A stretch of 64,000 nucleotides of DNA from Flavobacterium sp. IB48 (lineage in GTDB: Bacteria > Bacteroidota > Bacteroidia > Flavobacteriales > Flavobacteriaceae), in contig NZ_JAEFCA010000004.1 in NCBI RefSeq assembly GCF_016405855.1, positions 282,075 to 346,074 of the forward strand, in the 5' to 3' direction. The translations under genes and the position numbers were made by a program. The number at the start of each line of letters is the position of its first letter. Within the stretch, counting starts at the first letter, position 1. The notes under the pieces are model-generated. The model searched no databases. It had not been told where the DNA came from and worked only from the letters and a program-made list of their open reading frames with translations. Shown one piece after another: positions 53,914-63,175 of this stretch.

Positions 53914-54885
53914 TTATTCTTCGCTTGACGAATCATTTAAAACCTTTTCTGGTCCAAATTTTAGAGAAACCAAAATTCCAACTAAAAGTGATAAAGCAAT
54001 AAATCCTAAAGAAGCCCATTCTGGAACTTCAATATAATCGTGTAGTAACATTTTTAATCCAACAAAAGCTAAAATAGCTACTAAGCTGTATTCTAAATAA
54101 CTGAATTTTGCCAACATATTTGCTAAGAAGAAATACATAGAACGCAATCCTAAAATGGCAAAAATGTTAGAGCTAAATACTAGAAAAGGATCTTTTGTAA
54201 TGGCTAAAATTGCAGGAACACTATCTACAGCAAATAGCACATCCATAACCTCAATTACAATCAAGGCAACAAATAATGGAGTTGCAGCTTTTTTTGCAGT
54301 TTTGGTTGAGATAAAGAATTTCTCGCCATCCATCTCTGATGTAATCGGAATGATTTTTCCTAATGTTTTGTATACAAACGAATCTTTTGGATGAAAATCT
54401 TCATCTTCACCAGAAAATAACATTTTTATAGCAGTAAAAATCAAGAAAATACCAAAGACATAGGTTGTCCAAGTAAATTTGCTAATTAACATTACACCAA
54501 AGAAAATCATCAAACCACGGAAAACAATTGCTCCTAGAATTCCCCAGAACAAAACGCGGTGCTGGTATTTTTGCGGAATTTTGAATGAAGCAAAAATAAT
54601 AGCAATAACAAAGATGTTGTCAACACTTAGCGAAAGCTCAATTAAATATCCGGTAATGAATTTCATTGAAGCAACTGCAGGTTTTAACTTATCTGGGTTC
54701 GCGATATAATCTGTGGTATACAGCCAGTAAATTACTCCCGAAAACAGGAAGGATAAAGTAACCCAAATAAGAGTCCATTTGCTGGCTTCTTTAGTACTAA
54801 TAATATGTGGTGTTTTGTTAAAGACACCAAGGTCTAAAGCAAGAATAAAAATTACAGCAAGTAAAAAGAGAGACCAGACTATCAT
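53914..54885 (-). CDS. TerC/Alx family membrane protein
   Basis: 323 aa with about eight or nine TM helices. TerC hallmarks are visible: ALDLGVF near the start, SLSVDNIFVIAIIF (the conserved acidic/Asn core) and DVLFAVDSVPAILA. Family members export Mn2+ or aid metal homeostasis and pH response (Alx, MneA-like). Whether it exports manganese here is inference. Monocistronic. Confidence 0.88.
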   Translation of the reverse strand: MIVWSLFLLAVIFILALDLGVFNKTPHIISTKEASKWTLIWVTLSFLFSGVIYWLYTTDYIANPDKLKPAVASMKFITGYLIELSLSVDNIFVIAIIFASFKIPQKYQHRVLFWGILGAIVFRGLMIFFGVMLISKFTWTTYVFGIFLIFTAIKMLFSGEDEDFHPKDSFVYKTLGKIIPITSEMDGEKFFISTKTAKKAATPLFVALIVIEVMDVLFAVDSVPAILAITKDPFLVFSSNIFAILGLRSMYFFLANMLAKFSYLEYSLVAILAFVGLKMLLHDYIEVPEWASLGFIALSLLVGILVSLKFGPEKVLNDSSSEE

Positions 54886-55023
54886 AAATTATTTTTTTTA
54901 ATGATATACAAAGATAAGTTTTGAACTTTAACTTAAAAATTAAATTTAATCTTAAAATTAAGTAATATTTGTTACTTGTAAAATGTTAAGTATTATAAAG
55001 TTATGAGGTTTTTTTTCTTGTTT

Positions 55024-55054
55024 AACCCGACAGATTTTTAAAACCTGTCGGGTT
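55024..55054 (-). terminator. Terminator of the GSII gene
   Basis: AACCCGACAG pairs with CTGTCGGGTT; same family as 30725-30754. Confidence 0.7.
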
Positions 55055-55117
55055 AATGCATAAAAAAAGTGCCAACAATTACGATGGCACTTTGTAGAAT
55101 ATATTGTAAGCTTTAAA

Positions 55118-56134
55118 TTATATTGCTGAGTTAACAGTTTTGATAATTCTAGCAGCAATTTTGTAAGGGTCTCCGTTTGAAGCTGGTCTTCTGTCTTCCA
55201 ACCATCCTTTCCAACCTTTTTGAACAGTCATTAAAGGAATTCTGATAGAACATCCTCTGTCTGAAACTCCATAAGAGAAATCGTGGATAGAAGCAGTTTC
55301 GTGCTTACCAGTTAAACGCTGATCGTTGTAAGCTCCGTAAACTGCAATGTGCTCAGCAGTAACAGGACGGAAAGCTTCACAGATTTTCTCGTAAACTTCT
55401 TGAGAACCACATGTTCTAAGAACTGTGTTAGAGAAGTTAGCGTGCATACCAGAACCATTCCAGTCAGTATCTCCTAGAGGTTTTGGGTGATATTCGATAT
55501 AGTAACCATATTTCTCAGTCAAACGGTCTAATAGGTAACGAGCAACCCAGATTTCGTCTCCAGCTTTTTTAGCTCCTTTAGCGAATAATTGGAATTCCCA
55601 TTGTCCGCAAGCAACCTCTTGGTTGATTCCTTCAAAGTTGATTCCAGCAGCGATACATAAATCAGCATGCTCTTCAACTAATTTTCTACCGTGTGTGTTT
55701 TTTCCACCTACAGAACAGTAGTACATCCCTTGTGGAGCAGGGTATCCTCCAACTGGGAAACCAAGTGGAAGTTGAGTTTTAGTATCCATAATGAAATACT
55801 CTTGTTCGAATCCAAACCAAAAATCATCATTATCATCATCAATTGTAGCTCTACCGTTAGAAGGGTGTGGTGTTCCGTCAGCATACATAACTTCGCACAT
55901 TACTAACCATCCGTTGATACGAGTTGGATCTGGATAGATTGCAACTGGAACTAATAAACAGTCAGAAGAACCTCCTTCGGCTTGTCTTGTAGATGATCCA
56001 TCAAATGACCAGTTTCCAAGCTCCTCTAATGTTCCTTTGAAGTTTTCGTGTTCTTCAACTTTAGTTTTACTTCTAAGATTTTGAGTTGGTTCATATCCAT
56101 CTAACCAAATGTACTCTAACTTAATTTTAGCCAT
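55118..56134 (-). CDS. Glutamine synthetase type II
   Basis: 338 aa from ATG 56134 (MAKIKLEYIWLDG); the frame extends upstream to 56176 without a good signal. It is the GSII (eukaryote-like, beta-grasp) form: short length, WSFDGSST near residue 40, FGFEQEYFI, GSGMHANFS, and RPASNGDPY near the C-terminus. It makes glutamine from glutamate, ATP and ammonium. Divergent from the GSIII gene, 429 bases away. A consensus promoter (TTTG-N18-TATATTTG) is present upstream. Confidence 0.9.
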   Translation of the reverse strand: MAKIKLEYIWLDGYEPTQNLRSKTKVEEHENFKGTLEELGNWSFDGSSTRQAEGGSSDCLLVPVAIYPDPTRINGWLVMCEVMYADGTPHPSNGRATIDDDNDDFWFGFEQEYFIMDTKTQLPLGFPVGGYPAPQGMYYCSVGGKNTHGRKLVEEHADLCIAAGINFEGINQEVACGQWEFQLFAKGAKKAGDEIWVARYLLDRLTEKYGYYIEYHPKPLGDTDWNGSGMHANFSNTVLRTCGSQEVYEKICEAFRPVTAEHIAVYGAYNDQRLTGKHETASIHDFSYGVSDRGCSIRIPLMTVQKGWKGWLEDRRPASNGDPYKIAARIIKTVNSAI

Positions 56135-56173
56135 AATAATATAAATTAATTTTTTTGTTTTTTTTCGTTGGGT

Positions 56174-56202
56174 CAAATATAGATTTATTTTTTCAGTCCC
56201 AA
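56174..56202 (-). promoter_or_regulatory. GSII gene promoter
   Basis: On the minus strand a TTTG and TATATTTG (56174-56181, reverse complement) lie 18 bases apart, 40 bases before the GSII start. Confidence 0.6.
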
Positions 56203-56506
56203 AAATTAGGGGGCTGTTTTGTTTTATGAACTATAATTTTTTGGATAAGCGCAATTTTGATAGGGGTATATTTTAAAAAAAGCAATTTTAATAACCTTAA
56301 AAAAACAAATTCGTAATAATTAAGGAACATTTTTGAATTTCTGAGTTAAGGAATTATGAAAAAATGTTTATTTAATCAATATTACCGTACAGTTTTGTTA
56401 TATTTCTGTGATTTGAATTCATTATTCTTTGAAAAAAGCGTTTTATGTTGAGAAATTCTATTTCAAAAATCTAAAATTTATATTTTAAATAGGTTCTTTA
56501 TTTGTT
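56203..56506. other. Regulatory gap between divergent glutamine synthetase genes
   Basis: About 300 bases between the two promoters, AT-rich, without a hairpin or repeat that I can support. A shared nitrogen-responsive control region is possible but no motif is recognised. Confidence 0.4.
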
Positions 56507-56514
56507 TATATTTG
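56507..56514 (+). promoter_or_regulatory. GSIII gene -7 box
   Basis: TATATTTG, a TAnnTTTG match, 49 bases before the ATG. Confidence 0.55.
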
Positions 56515-56563
56515 CTGATCATTTTTTAATGAAAATTAGTACGAATTTAAAACATACATAACC

Positions 56564-58753
56564 ATGTCAACATTACGTTTCCAAGCTTTACAACAAGCTT
56601 CTAACAGAAAGCCGGTGCATTTTGAAGAAATTGGCCGAAAATCAAATCTTTTTGGGGCAAATGTGTTTAATGAAAAGGCAATGAAGCAATATTTAACTTC
56701 AGATGCATTTAAAGGAGTAAGAGATGCTATCCAACACGGAACTAAAATCGACAGAAAACTAGCTGATTATATTGCTATGGGAATGAAAGAATGGGCTCTT
56801 TCTAAAGGTGTAACACATTATACACATTGGTTTCAGCCACTTACAGGAACAACAGCAGAAAAACACGATGCTTTTTTTGAAACTTCTTATGATGGAAATG
56901 AATCTGTAGAAAAATTTGGAGGTGCACAATTGGTACAGCAAGAGCCAGATGCATCTAGTTTCCCGAATGGCGGAATCAGAAATACATTTGAAGCAAGAGG
57001 ATATACAGCCTGGGATCCGACTTCACCAGCTTTTATATATGGTACAACTTTATGTATACCAACAGTATTTATTGCTTATACAGGTGAGGCTTTAGACAAT
57101 AAGATACCTTTATTAAGAGCATTATCTGCAATTGACGAAGCGGCTACAGAAGTTTGTAAATATTTTGACAAAAACGTAAAAAAGGTAACAGCAACTTTAG
57201 GCTGGGAGCAAGAATATTTCTTGATTGACAAAGCTTTGGCAAATTCTCGTCCAGACTTAATGATGACAGGAAGAACCTTATTAGGGCACACGTCTGCAAA
57301 AGGGCAGCAATTAGACGATCATTATTTCGGATCTATTCCAACTCGAGCTCTTACTTATATGAGAGATTTAGAGCAGGAATGTATGCTATTAGGTATTCCG
57401 GTAAAAACGCGTCATAATGAGGTCGCGCCAAATCAGTTTGAGTTGGCTCCAATTTTTGAGGAAACAAATCTTGCAGTAGATCATAACTCTTTATTAATGG
57501 ATGTTATGCAGAAAGTTGCAGAACGTCATGATTTTAAAGTATTATTTCACGAAAAGCCTTTTAAAGGAGTAAATGGTTCTGGAAAACACAATAACTGGTC
57601 ATTGGCTACAGATACAGGAGTTAATTTATTAAGTCCGAGCAAAACGCCAATGAGCAATTTACAGTTTTTGACTTTCTTTATTAATACAATCAAAGCGGTA
57701 AACGATAACGAAACTTTATTAAGAGCTTCTATCGCAACAGCAAGTAACGACCATAGGTTAGGAGCAAATGAAGCCCCGCCAGCAATTATGTCTGTATTTA
57801 TCGGAGCACAATTGACAAAAGTGTTATCTGAATTAGAAAGCGTAACTACAGGAAAACTTTCGCCAGAAGAAAAAACAGATCTTAAATTGAATGTTGTTGG
57901 TAAAATTCCAGATGTATTATTAGACAATACAGACAGAAATAGAACTTCGCCTTTTGCTTTTACAGGAAATAAATTTGAGTTTAGAGCTGTGGGTTCAAAC
58001 TCGAACTGCTCAAATGCAATGACAACTTTGAATGCAATTGTGGCAAAACAGTTAATTGACTTTAAAAATGAAGTAGAAAACCTAATCGAGTCGAAAGACA
58101 TGAAAAAGGACGATGCTATTTTTAATGTTCTAAGAGAATACATCAAACAATCTAAAAAGATTCTTTTTGAAGGTGACGGTTATAGCGAAGCTTGGGAAAA
58201 AGAAGCTGCAAAAAGAGGATTGAGTAATTTTAAAACAACTCCAGAAGCGATAAAAGCAAAAGTTTCGAAACAAGCTTTGGAATTGTTTGAAGAATTAGGA
58301 ATCTTTAATCATGTAGAAGCCGAAGCACGTTACGAAATTGAATTGGAAGAATACACTAAAAAAATCCAGATTGAAGGTCGTGTTTTAGGAGATATTGCAA
58401 GAAACCATGTTATTCCGACTGCAATTCGTTATCAGAATACATTAATTGAAAATGTAAAAGGATTAAAAGAAATTTTTGCAAAAGAATTTGATGCATTAGC
58501 AAAAGAGCAGATTGTTTTGATTAAAGAAATTTCAGGCCATATCGAAGGAATCAATTCTAAGGTATTGGCAATGACTAATGAAAGAAAGAAAGCAAATCAA
58601 TTAACTGATGCTCAAAAAATGGCAGAGGCGTATTGCAATAACGTAAAACCATATTTTGACGAGATTCGTAATCACTGCGATAAATTGGAATTATTGGTAG
58701 ATGACGAAAGTTGGACATTAACCAAATACAGAGAATTATTGTTTACTAAATAA
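56564..58753 (+). CDS. glnN: Glutamine synthetase type III
   Basis: 729 aa, the long GSIII form. Motifs include YTHWFQPLTGTTAEKHDAF, WEQEYFLID, NQFELAPIFEETN, NGSGKHNNWS (the ATP/Glu-binding region) and RNRTSPFAFTGNKFEFRAVGS. GSIII is the main ammonium-assimilating enzyme in many Bacteroidota. Divergent from the GSII gene. A good terminator follows. Length and motifs show it is intact. Confidence 0.95.
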   Translation: MSTLRFQALQQASNRKPVHFEEIGRKSNLFGANVFNEKAMKQYLTSDAFKGVRDAIQHGTKIDRKLADYIAMGMKEWALSKGVTHYTHWFQPLTGTTAEKHDAFFETSYDGNESVEKFGGAQLVQQEPDASSFPNGGIRNTFEARGYTAWDPTSPAFIYGTTLCIPTVFIAYTGEALDNKIPLLRALSAIDEAATEVCKYFDKNVKKVTATLGWEQEYFLIDKALANSRPDLMMTGRTLLGHTSAKGQQLDDHYFGSIPTRALTYMRDLEQECMLLGIPVKTRHNEVAPNQFELAPIFEETNLAVDHNSLLMDVMQKVAERHDFKVLFHEKPFKGVNGSGKHNNWSLATDTGVNLLSPSKTPMSNLQFLTFFINTIKAVNDNETLLRASIATASNDHRLGANEAPPAIMSVFIGAQLTKVLSELESVTTGKLSPEEKTDLKLNVVGKIPDVLLDNTDRNRTSPFAFTGNKFEFRAVGSNSNCSNAMTTLNAIVAKQLIDFKNEVENLIESKDMKKDDAIFNVLREYIKQSKKILFEGDGYSEAWEKEAAKRGLSNFKTTPEAIKAKVSKQALELFEELGIFNHVEAEARYEIELEEYTKKIQIEGRVLGDIARNHVIPTAIRYQNTLIENVKGLKEIFAKEFDALAKEQIVLIKEISGHIEGINSKVLAMTNERKKANQLTDAQKMAEAYCNNVKPYFDEIRNHCDKLELLVDDESWTLTKYRELLFTK

Positions 58754-58770
58754 TTAAGAAACAATTTGTT

Positions 58771-58801
58771 AAAGCCTGTCTTCTAAGACAGGCTTTTTTT
58801 G
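58771..58801 (+). terminator. Terminator of glnN
   Basis: AAAGCCTGTC-TTCTAA-GACAGGCTTT with T8. Confidence 0.88.
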
Positions 58802-59152
58802 CTTAAATAGTAATAAAGCCCCTATTTAATTGATATTTTCTTTGTTACAGATGCTTTAAATGTAAACAAATTGTAATAAGTACCTTTTTTCCTATGAAAA
58901 TTTATAAGCTTTTTGGCAGTTCATCGAGATAGTTTTACAGTTTGTCGAAAAGAGGTTAATATCTTGTAAAATAGGTATTTATACTGAATCTTGTTTTGGA
59001 GAAGTTTTATAATTTTGGTCATGAAGTTGAGAAAATAAATTAAAATTTGTTTTCAAATGGAGTTGTAAAGTCCCCGTCTTTTCCCCAAAATTTCGAATCT
59101 GCAAATTACCTACATAATAAGTTGTATTAATAACCAATTAAATATATTTATT
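58802..59152. other. Upstream region of the curli operon
   Basis: About 350 bases. A promoter-like TAATTTTG (59010-59017) with a TTG about 16-19 bases upstream suggests a leader of roughly 130 bases before the curlin gene. No other feature recognised. Confidence 0.45.
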
Positions 59153-60004
59153 ATGAAAAAAGTAATTTTAAGCATCTCAGCGATGCTGTTTGTAGGAGTA
59201 GCGGCAATCGCTCAAGGAAACACTTCATCAGTAAACCAAGTTGGAGATTCTGATCAAGGTATTGTTAATCAAAATGGTCAAACGAATGATTCAAAGATTG
59301 ATCAATTAGGAAACACAAACAAATCAGAAGTTTATCAAGGAATTCAACCAGCAACTTACAATGCCAAAAGTAACATGGCAGATGTAAAACAAAAAGGAGA
59401 CAACAACGGGGCTTTTATTTCTCAAAGTAACCATGACAACAAAGCAACACAAAGTCAGACAGGAAACTGGAATAAAGCAACTATTTGGCAAGACCAAATT
59501 GTAGAATCTACAATCCCATCAGCACTTGGAGGTAAAGATGTTGCAACTCAAACTCAAAAAGGAAATAATAATACCGCTACTATTGATCAAGGTACAACTG
59601 GTAATGAAAAACCGACAGGACTTCCTTTTAATCCTACTCAATTAAGTCAAGTAGCATTAGTTGCTGTGCCATTTGGACCACACAGCCAAAACGAAGCTAC
59701 TCAAACACAAAATGGAGATAATAATCTTGCTTATGCAAGCCAAGGTGGTGTTCAAAACAAATCTTCTCAAACACAAACTTCTCCAGGTGGTACTTCAGCA
59801 TCAGACGGCAACAAGTCATATCACTATCAATATGGAGATAAAAACGAAGCTACATCTGTTCAAAATGGTACTAAGTTGAGAGAAGATACATTGCAAATTG
59901 GTAACTTAAACAAAGCTACAGTTACTCAAACAGGTGCAGCGCACAGTAGCATTAATTTCTCTCTAGGAAACTCAAACATAATTAGTGTTACTCAAAGTAA
60001 CTAA
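59153..60004 (+). CDS. Curlin-repeat amyloid subunit (CsgA-like)
   Basis: 283 aa with signal peptide (LSISAMLFVGVAAIAQ). The mature sequence is a string of imperfect curlin-type repeats (N.A.V.Q.G.NN.A...Q.G), for example QNGQTNDSKIDQLGNTNKS and QKGDNNGAFISQSNHDNKA, with Gln/Asn-rich ladders. It likely forms the main extracellular amyloid fibre with the csgG outer-membrane pore. First gene of the curli operon. An attenuator-like hairpin follows, so downstream genes may be expressed at a lower level. Confidence 0.82.
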   Translation: MKKVILSISAMLFVGVAAIAQGNTSSVNQVGDSDQGIVNQNGQTNDSKIDQLGNTNKSEVYQGIQPATYNAKSNMADVKQKGDNNGAFISQSNHDNKATQSQTGNWNKATIWQDQIVESTIPSALGGKDVATQTQKGNNNTATIDQGTTGNEKPTGLPFNPTQLSQVALVAVPFGPHSQNEATQTQNGDNNLAYASQGGVQNKSSQTQTSPGGTSASDGNKSYHYQYGDKNEATSVQNGTKLREDTLQIGNLNKATVTQTGAAHSSINFSLGNSNIISVTQSN

Positions 60005-60020
60005 TTGAAAAGATAAAAAT

Positions 60021-60054
60021 GTGATAGTCGTAAAACGACTATCGCATTTTTTTT
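60021..60054 (+). terminator. Hairpin after the first curlin gene
   Basis: GTGATAGTCG pairs with CGACTATCGC around TAAAA, then T8. Probably partial termination between the main subunit and the assembly genes. Confidence 0.75.
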
Positions 60055-60073
60055 AATTTAAAACAGAATCAAG

Positions 60074-60595
60074 ATGAAATCTTTCATTTTATATATACTA
60101 TTAATATTCTTTTACAGTCCTGTATTTTATGCTCAGGAAAAAGAAGAAGGTTCAGAATTTAAAAATTACAGTTCATCGCTTTTTAATTCAAAAGAGAAAG
60201 CTTTTAGCATTGTTTCCAATTTGAGTAAAAAAGAACAAAGCGATTTAAATTCAAGAATCCAATCTGGAGTGCAAATTCAGCAGGTTGGCGATTTTAATAA
60301 AATTTATGCTTCTTTAAAATCGAATGATACAAAAGTTGCAATAGATCAAAATGGTGATAATAATGCGTTAGCATTAGATAAAAGTGCAAAAACAATTACT
60401 CAAAGTGTTATTCAGCAAGGCGATAACAACAAAATTTCCGATTTTACATTGCATACCAATTACAATGTTAATATGGAAATGATTCAAAAGGGAGATAATC
60501 AAAGCATTCAAAATATAGGAACCAATTCGTTGTCAAAAAACATGAAAATTACACAGACAGGAAATGGCGCTTCTATTATTCTTATAAACAAATAA
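60074..60595 (+). CDS. Second curlin-repeat protein (CsgB-like)
   Basis: 173 aa with a signal peptide (FILYILLIFFYSPVFYAQ). Curlin-type motifs GVQIQQVGDFNKIYASL, AIDQNGDNNALALD, QQGDNNKISDF and QKGDNQSIQN follow a charged N-terminal region. Shorter than the first curlin protein, so it may be the nucleator (CsgB-like), placed by order and motif. The csgE-like gene begins 7 bases downstream. Confidence 0.72.
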   Translation: MKSFILYILLIFFYSPVFYAQEKEEGSEFKNYSSSLFNSKEKAFSIVSNLSKKEQSDLNSRIQSGVQIQQVGDFNKIYASLKSNDTKVAIDQNGDNNALALDKSAKTITQSVIQQGDNNKISDFTLHTNYNVNMEMIQKGDNQSIQNIGTNSLSKNMKITQTGNGASIILINK

Positions 60596-60602
60596 AATAA
60601 AG

Positions 60603-61333
60603 ATGTATTTTATAAACAGACATATCATAATCTTTCTATTGTTTTTTTCTTTTCTTGTTTATGGGCAAGTTCCACAGGATAAGATAAAAGCCAAAATCGA
60701 AATTGAAAGAGTAGAAAACAGTGTAAAAATTACTGGTACTGCCGAAAACTTAACAGAAGTAATTCGAAGTGCAGCTTATCGCTTGTCTGTTATAAAAAAT
60801 AATAATAAAAGTAATAATCAGTCTAATAATGACCAAGTTGGTGTTTTTACTTTGCAACCCAACGAAATTCAGAAATTGTCTACATCGCAAATTAATTTGA
60901 CAGCAGATGATGAGGTAATCATTTTGCTTTTGTTTTACGATGAAGACAAGCAAATTATAGCGAAAGATCGTGTCGTTTTGGGCGAAGAAAAAAAAAAGAC
61001 GATGTAATAGTTCTTCCTGTTGACGGATTTGTTTTGAGAGGTATCATTACCGATGATACCAAAACAAAAATGGGAAAAGATTTTTACGACAGATATTATT
61101 ACAAATACAATGATATTGGGATAAATGCCGAAAAAATAGTTACAATAAGTGAAGAATACAGTTTTGCCAGAAATACAGCAATATCTATAACTATAGATAA
61201 TGAGGTTATCTATGATTTTTTAGTAAGGCCTGATGATGAGTTTTTAGATGCAGTTGCAGAGGAAGCTGTAAATACCACTTTTACTTATTTGAAAGAAAAA
61301 GAAAAACAACGCAAATATTTCACTCAGTATTAA
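60603..61333 (+). pseudogene. csgE: csgE-like curli assembly gene, split by an A10 tract
   Basis: Two adjacent frames together make one protein of about 243 aa. The first (60603-61007) has a signal peptide and a CsgH/CsgC-like small beta domain and ends at a stop just past a run of ten A (60988-60997). The second frame, from about 60998 to 61333, continues VIVLPVDGFVLRG, GKDFYDRYYYKYND and EVIYDFLVRPDDEF, matching CsgE, the adaptor that gates the CsgG pore. Adding one A (or dropping two) restores a single ORF reading EEKKKDDVIVLP. Either a sequencing error, a phase-variable/slippage site or a true frameshift. Confidence 0.75.
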
Positions 61334-61349
61334 TTTTATTATTAGCGAC

Positions 61350-61754
61350 ATGAAATTTATTTTAATCCTTGCAGTTTTTCTGCTTATTTCTCCATTTATA
61401 AATGCTCAAGCTTTAGTTTACAAACCTGTAAATCCAGCTTTTGGAGGAGATACTTTTAACTATCAGTGGCTTCTAAGTAGTGCAGAAGCGCAAAATAAAC
61501 AAAAGGACAAAACAGCAGAAACCAAACCCCAAACTGATTTAGAACGATTTAAAGCCAATTTAAACTCACAATTGCTAAGTCAGATTTCTAGTTCTCTTTA
61601 TAAACAGCAATTTGGTACAGATGGTATCAAAGAAGGCTCTTATACATTCGGAAGTTATTCAGTAGATGTCTATCCATCTTCTGACGGATTAACTTTAAAT
61701 ATCCTAGATACCAATACAGGAGAACAAACCCAAGTAATCATCCCAAATCAATAA
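61350..61754 (+). CDS. csgF: Curli assembly protein CsgF
   Basis: 134 aa with signal peptide (ILILAVFLLISPFINAQ). The mature start ALVYKPVNPAFGGDTFNYQWLL is the conserved CsgF N-terminus that docks into the CsgG channel; the C-terminus is beta-rich and ends in a variable tail. Couples the secreted subunits to the pore. 16 bases after the csgE-like gene, and followed one base later by csgG. Confidence 0.92.
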   Translation: MKFILILAVFLLISPFINAQALVYKPVNPAFGGDTFNYQWLLSSAEAQNKQKDKTAETKPQTDLERFKANLNSQLLSQISSSLYKQQFGTDGIKEGSYTFGSYSVDVYPSSDGLTLNILDTNTGEQTQVIIPNQ

Positions 61755-61755
61755 T

Positions 61756-63120
61756 ATGCGATTCCATTACTATTTATTTATTGTATTTGGATTTCTTTTT
61801 ACTGGTTGCGGCGCTTATTATAATCAACCCACAGGAGTACAAAAAGCTGTTTTGGGAGAAGGAACGCCTGCGACTTCATTATTAAAAGATTTACCAAAAC
61901 CTAAAGAGCAAGTTGTAGTTGGTGTCTATAAATTTAGAGACCAGACTGGACAATATAAACCTCAGGAAAACGGAAGCAGTTTTAGTACTGCTGTAACTCA
62001 GGGCGCAACGTCTATTCTAATAAAAGCGCTAGAAGACTCAAAATGGTTTGTGCCAATTGAGCGCGAAAATATTGGAAACTTATTGCAGGAGCGAAATCTT
62101 ATTCGAGCCACGAGACAGGAATATGTAAAAAATGCAAATCCGAACGAACCCCAGTTAACTCCATTATTGTATGCAGGAGTTTTGTTAGAAGGAGGTATAG
62201 TTTCCTATGATTCCAATATTATTACAGGCGGATTTGGTGCTCGATATTTTGGAGCTGGAGCTTCTGTGAAATATCGCCAGGATCGTGTTACAATATACTT
62301 AAGAATGATTTCTACTTCAAACGGAAAAATTCTAAAATCTGTTTATATCTCAAAAACTATTTTGTCTCAGGCTATCGACGAGAGTCTTTTTAGATATGTA
62401 AATTTTAAAAGGCTTTTGGAAGTAGAAACCGGATATACAACTAATGAACCCGTACACATGGCTGTAACAGAAGCGATAGAAAAAGCGGTAGAATCATTGG
62501 TTTTAGAAGGAATAAAAGACAATATCTGGGAAGCCGATGCACCAAAATGGCAGGTTGACAATTTATTAAAAGCATACGCAGAAGAAACCAAAACGGCAGA
62601 TGTTACAGGACTTTATGATAGGGTCTTAGAAAATAGAAGAAGCCAGTTTGCTATAGAACTTTCTGGTGGAGCTACTTTAATGGATGGAGATTATCAAGAT
62701 CCGCTTTTAAGACCTTTTGGACGCGGAGCTTTAAAATTCTTTATTACTCCAAGTTTTAATATCAGCGCTTCTACAAATGTGGTAAATCTTGCCAATAAAA
62801 ATTTAGTCGATGTCGGATACATTACATACGATCTTAATATGGAATGGGTCATACTTCCTAAAGACCGTCTTACGCCTTATTTATATGTAGGTGGCGGATA
62901 TGGAATGAATAGGAAATTTGAAAATACATATGGCAAAGTCCAATATGGAGGAGGTCTTGAATATTTGGCTTCAGATAGAATAGGAATAAAATTATTTGCG
63001 GAGCAAAATATCAATTTCAGTGATAATATCGATTATATAGTTGCTGGAACCCGAGATGATTACTATTATAAATTTGGATTAGGACTGACTTATTATTTTG
63101 TGAAGAAAAAGAAAAAGTAA
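61756..63120 (+). CDS. csgG: Curli secretion pore CsgG with C-terminal extension
   Basis: 454 aa. Lipobox Cys in FGFLFTGCGAYY. Residues about 30-280 match CsgG (VVVGVYKFRDQTGQYKP, WFVPIERENIGNLLQERNLIR, LLEGGIVSYDSNIITGG and ARYFGAGAS), the nonameric outer-membrane secretion channel. E. coli CsgG is about 277 aa; the extra ~170 residues here (AIELSGGATLMDGDYQDP, then beta strands ending YYKFGLGLTYYFVKK) look like a small outer-membrane barrel appended. Follows csgF by one base. Confidence 0.9.
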   Translation: MRFHYYLFIVFGFLFTGCGAYYNQPTGVQKAVLGEGTPATSLLKDLPKPKEQVVVGVYKFRDQTGQYKPQENGSSFSTAVTQGATSILIKALEDSKWFVPIERENIGNLLQERNLIRATRQEYVKNANPNEPQLTPLLYAGVLLEGGIVSYDSNIITGGFGARYFGAGASVKYRQDRVTIYLRMISTSNGKILKSVYISKTILSQAIDESLFRYVNFKRLLEVETGYTTNEPVHMAVTEAIEKAVESLVLEGIKDNIWEADAPKWQVDNLLKAYAEETKTADVTGLYDRVLENRRSQFAIELSGGATLMDGDYQDPLLRPFGRGALKFFITPSFNISASTNVVNLANKNLVDVGYITYDLNMEWVILPKDRLTPYLYVGGGYGMNRKFENTYGKVQYGGGLEYLASDRIGIKLFAEQNINFSDNIDYIVAGTRDDYYYKFGLGLTYYFVKKKKK

Positions 63121-63175
63121 ATCGGTCATTTCGAAGATGTAAGAAAGAAGTTTAAATTTTAAAAGTAAGGTAATA

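Noticed and set aside
57547-58146. 199-aa minus-strand ORF
   Set aside because: Antisense shadow of glnN; long because of strong codon bias in the real gene.
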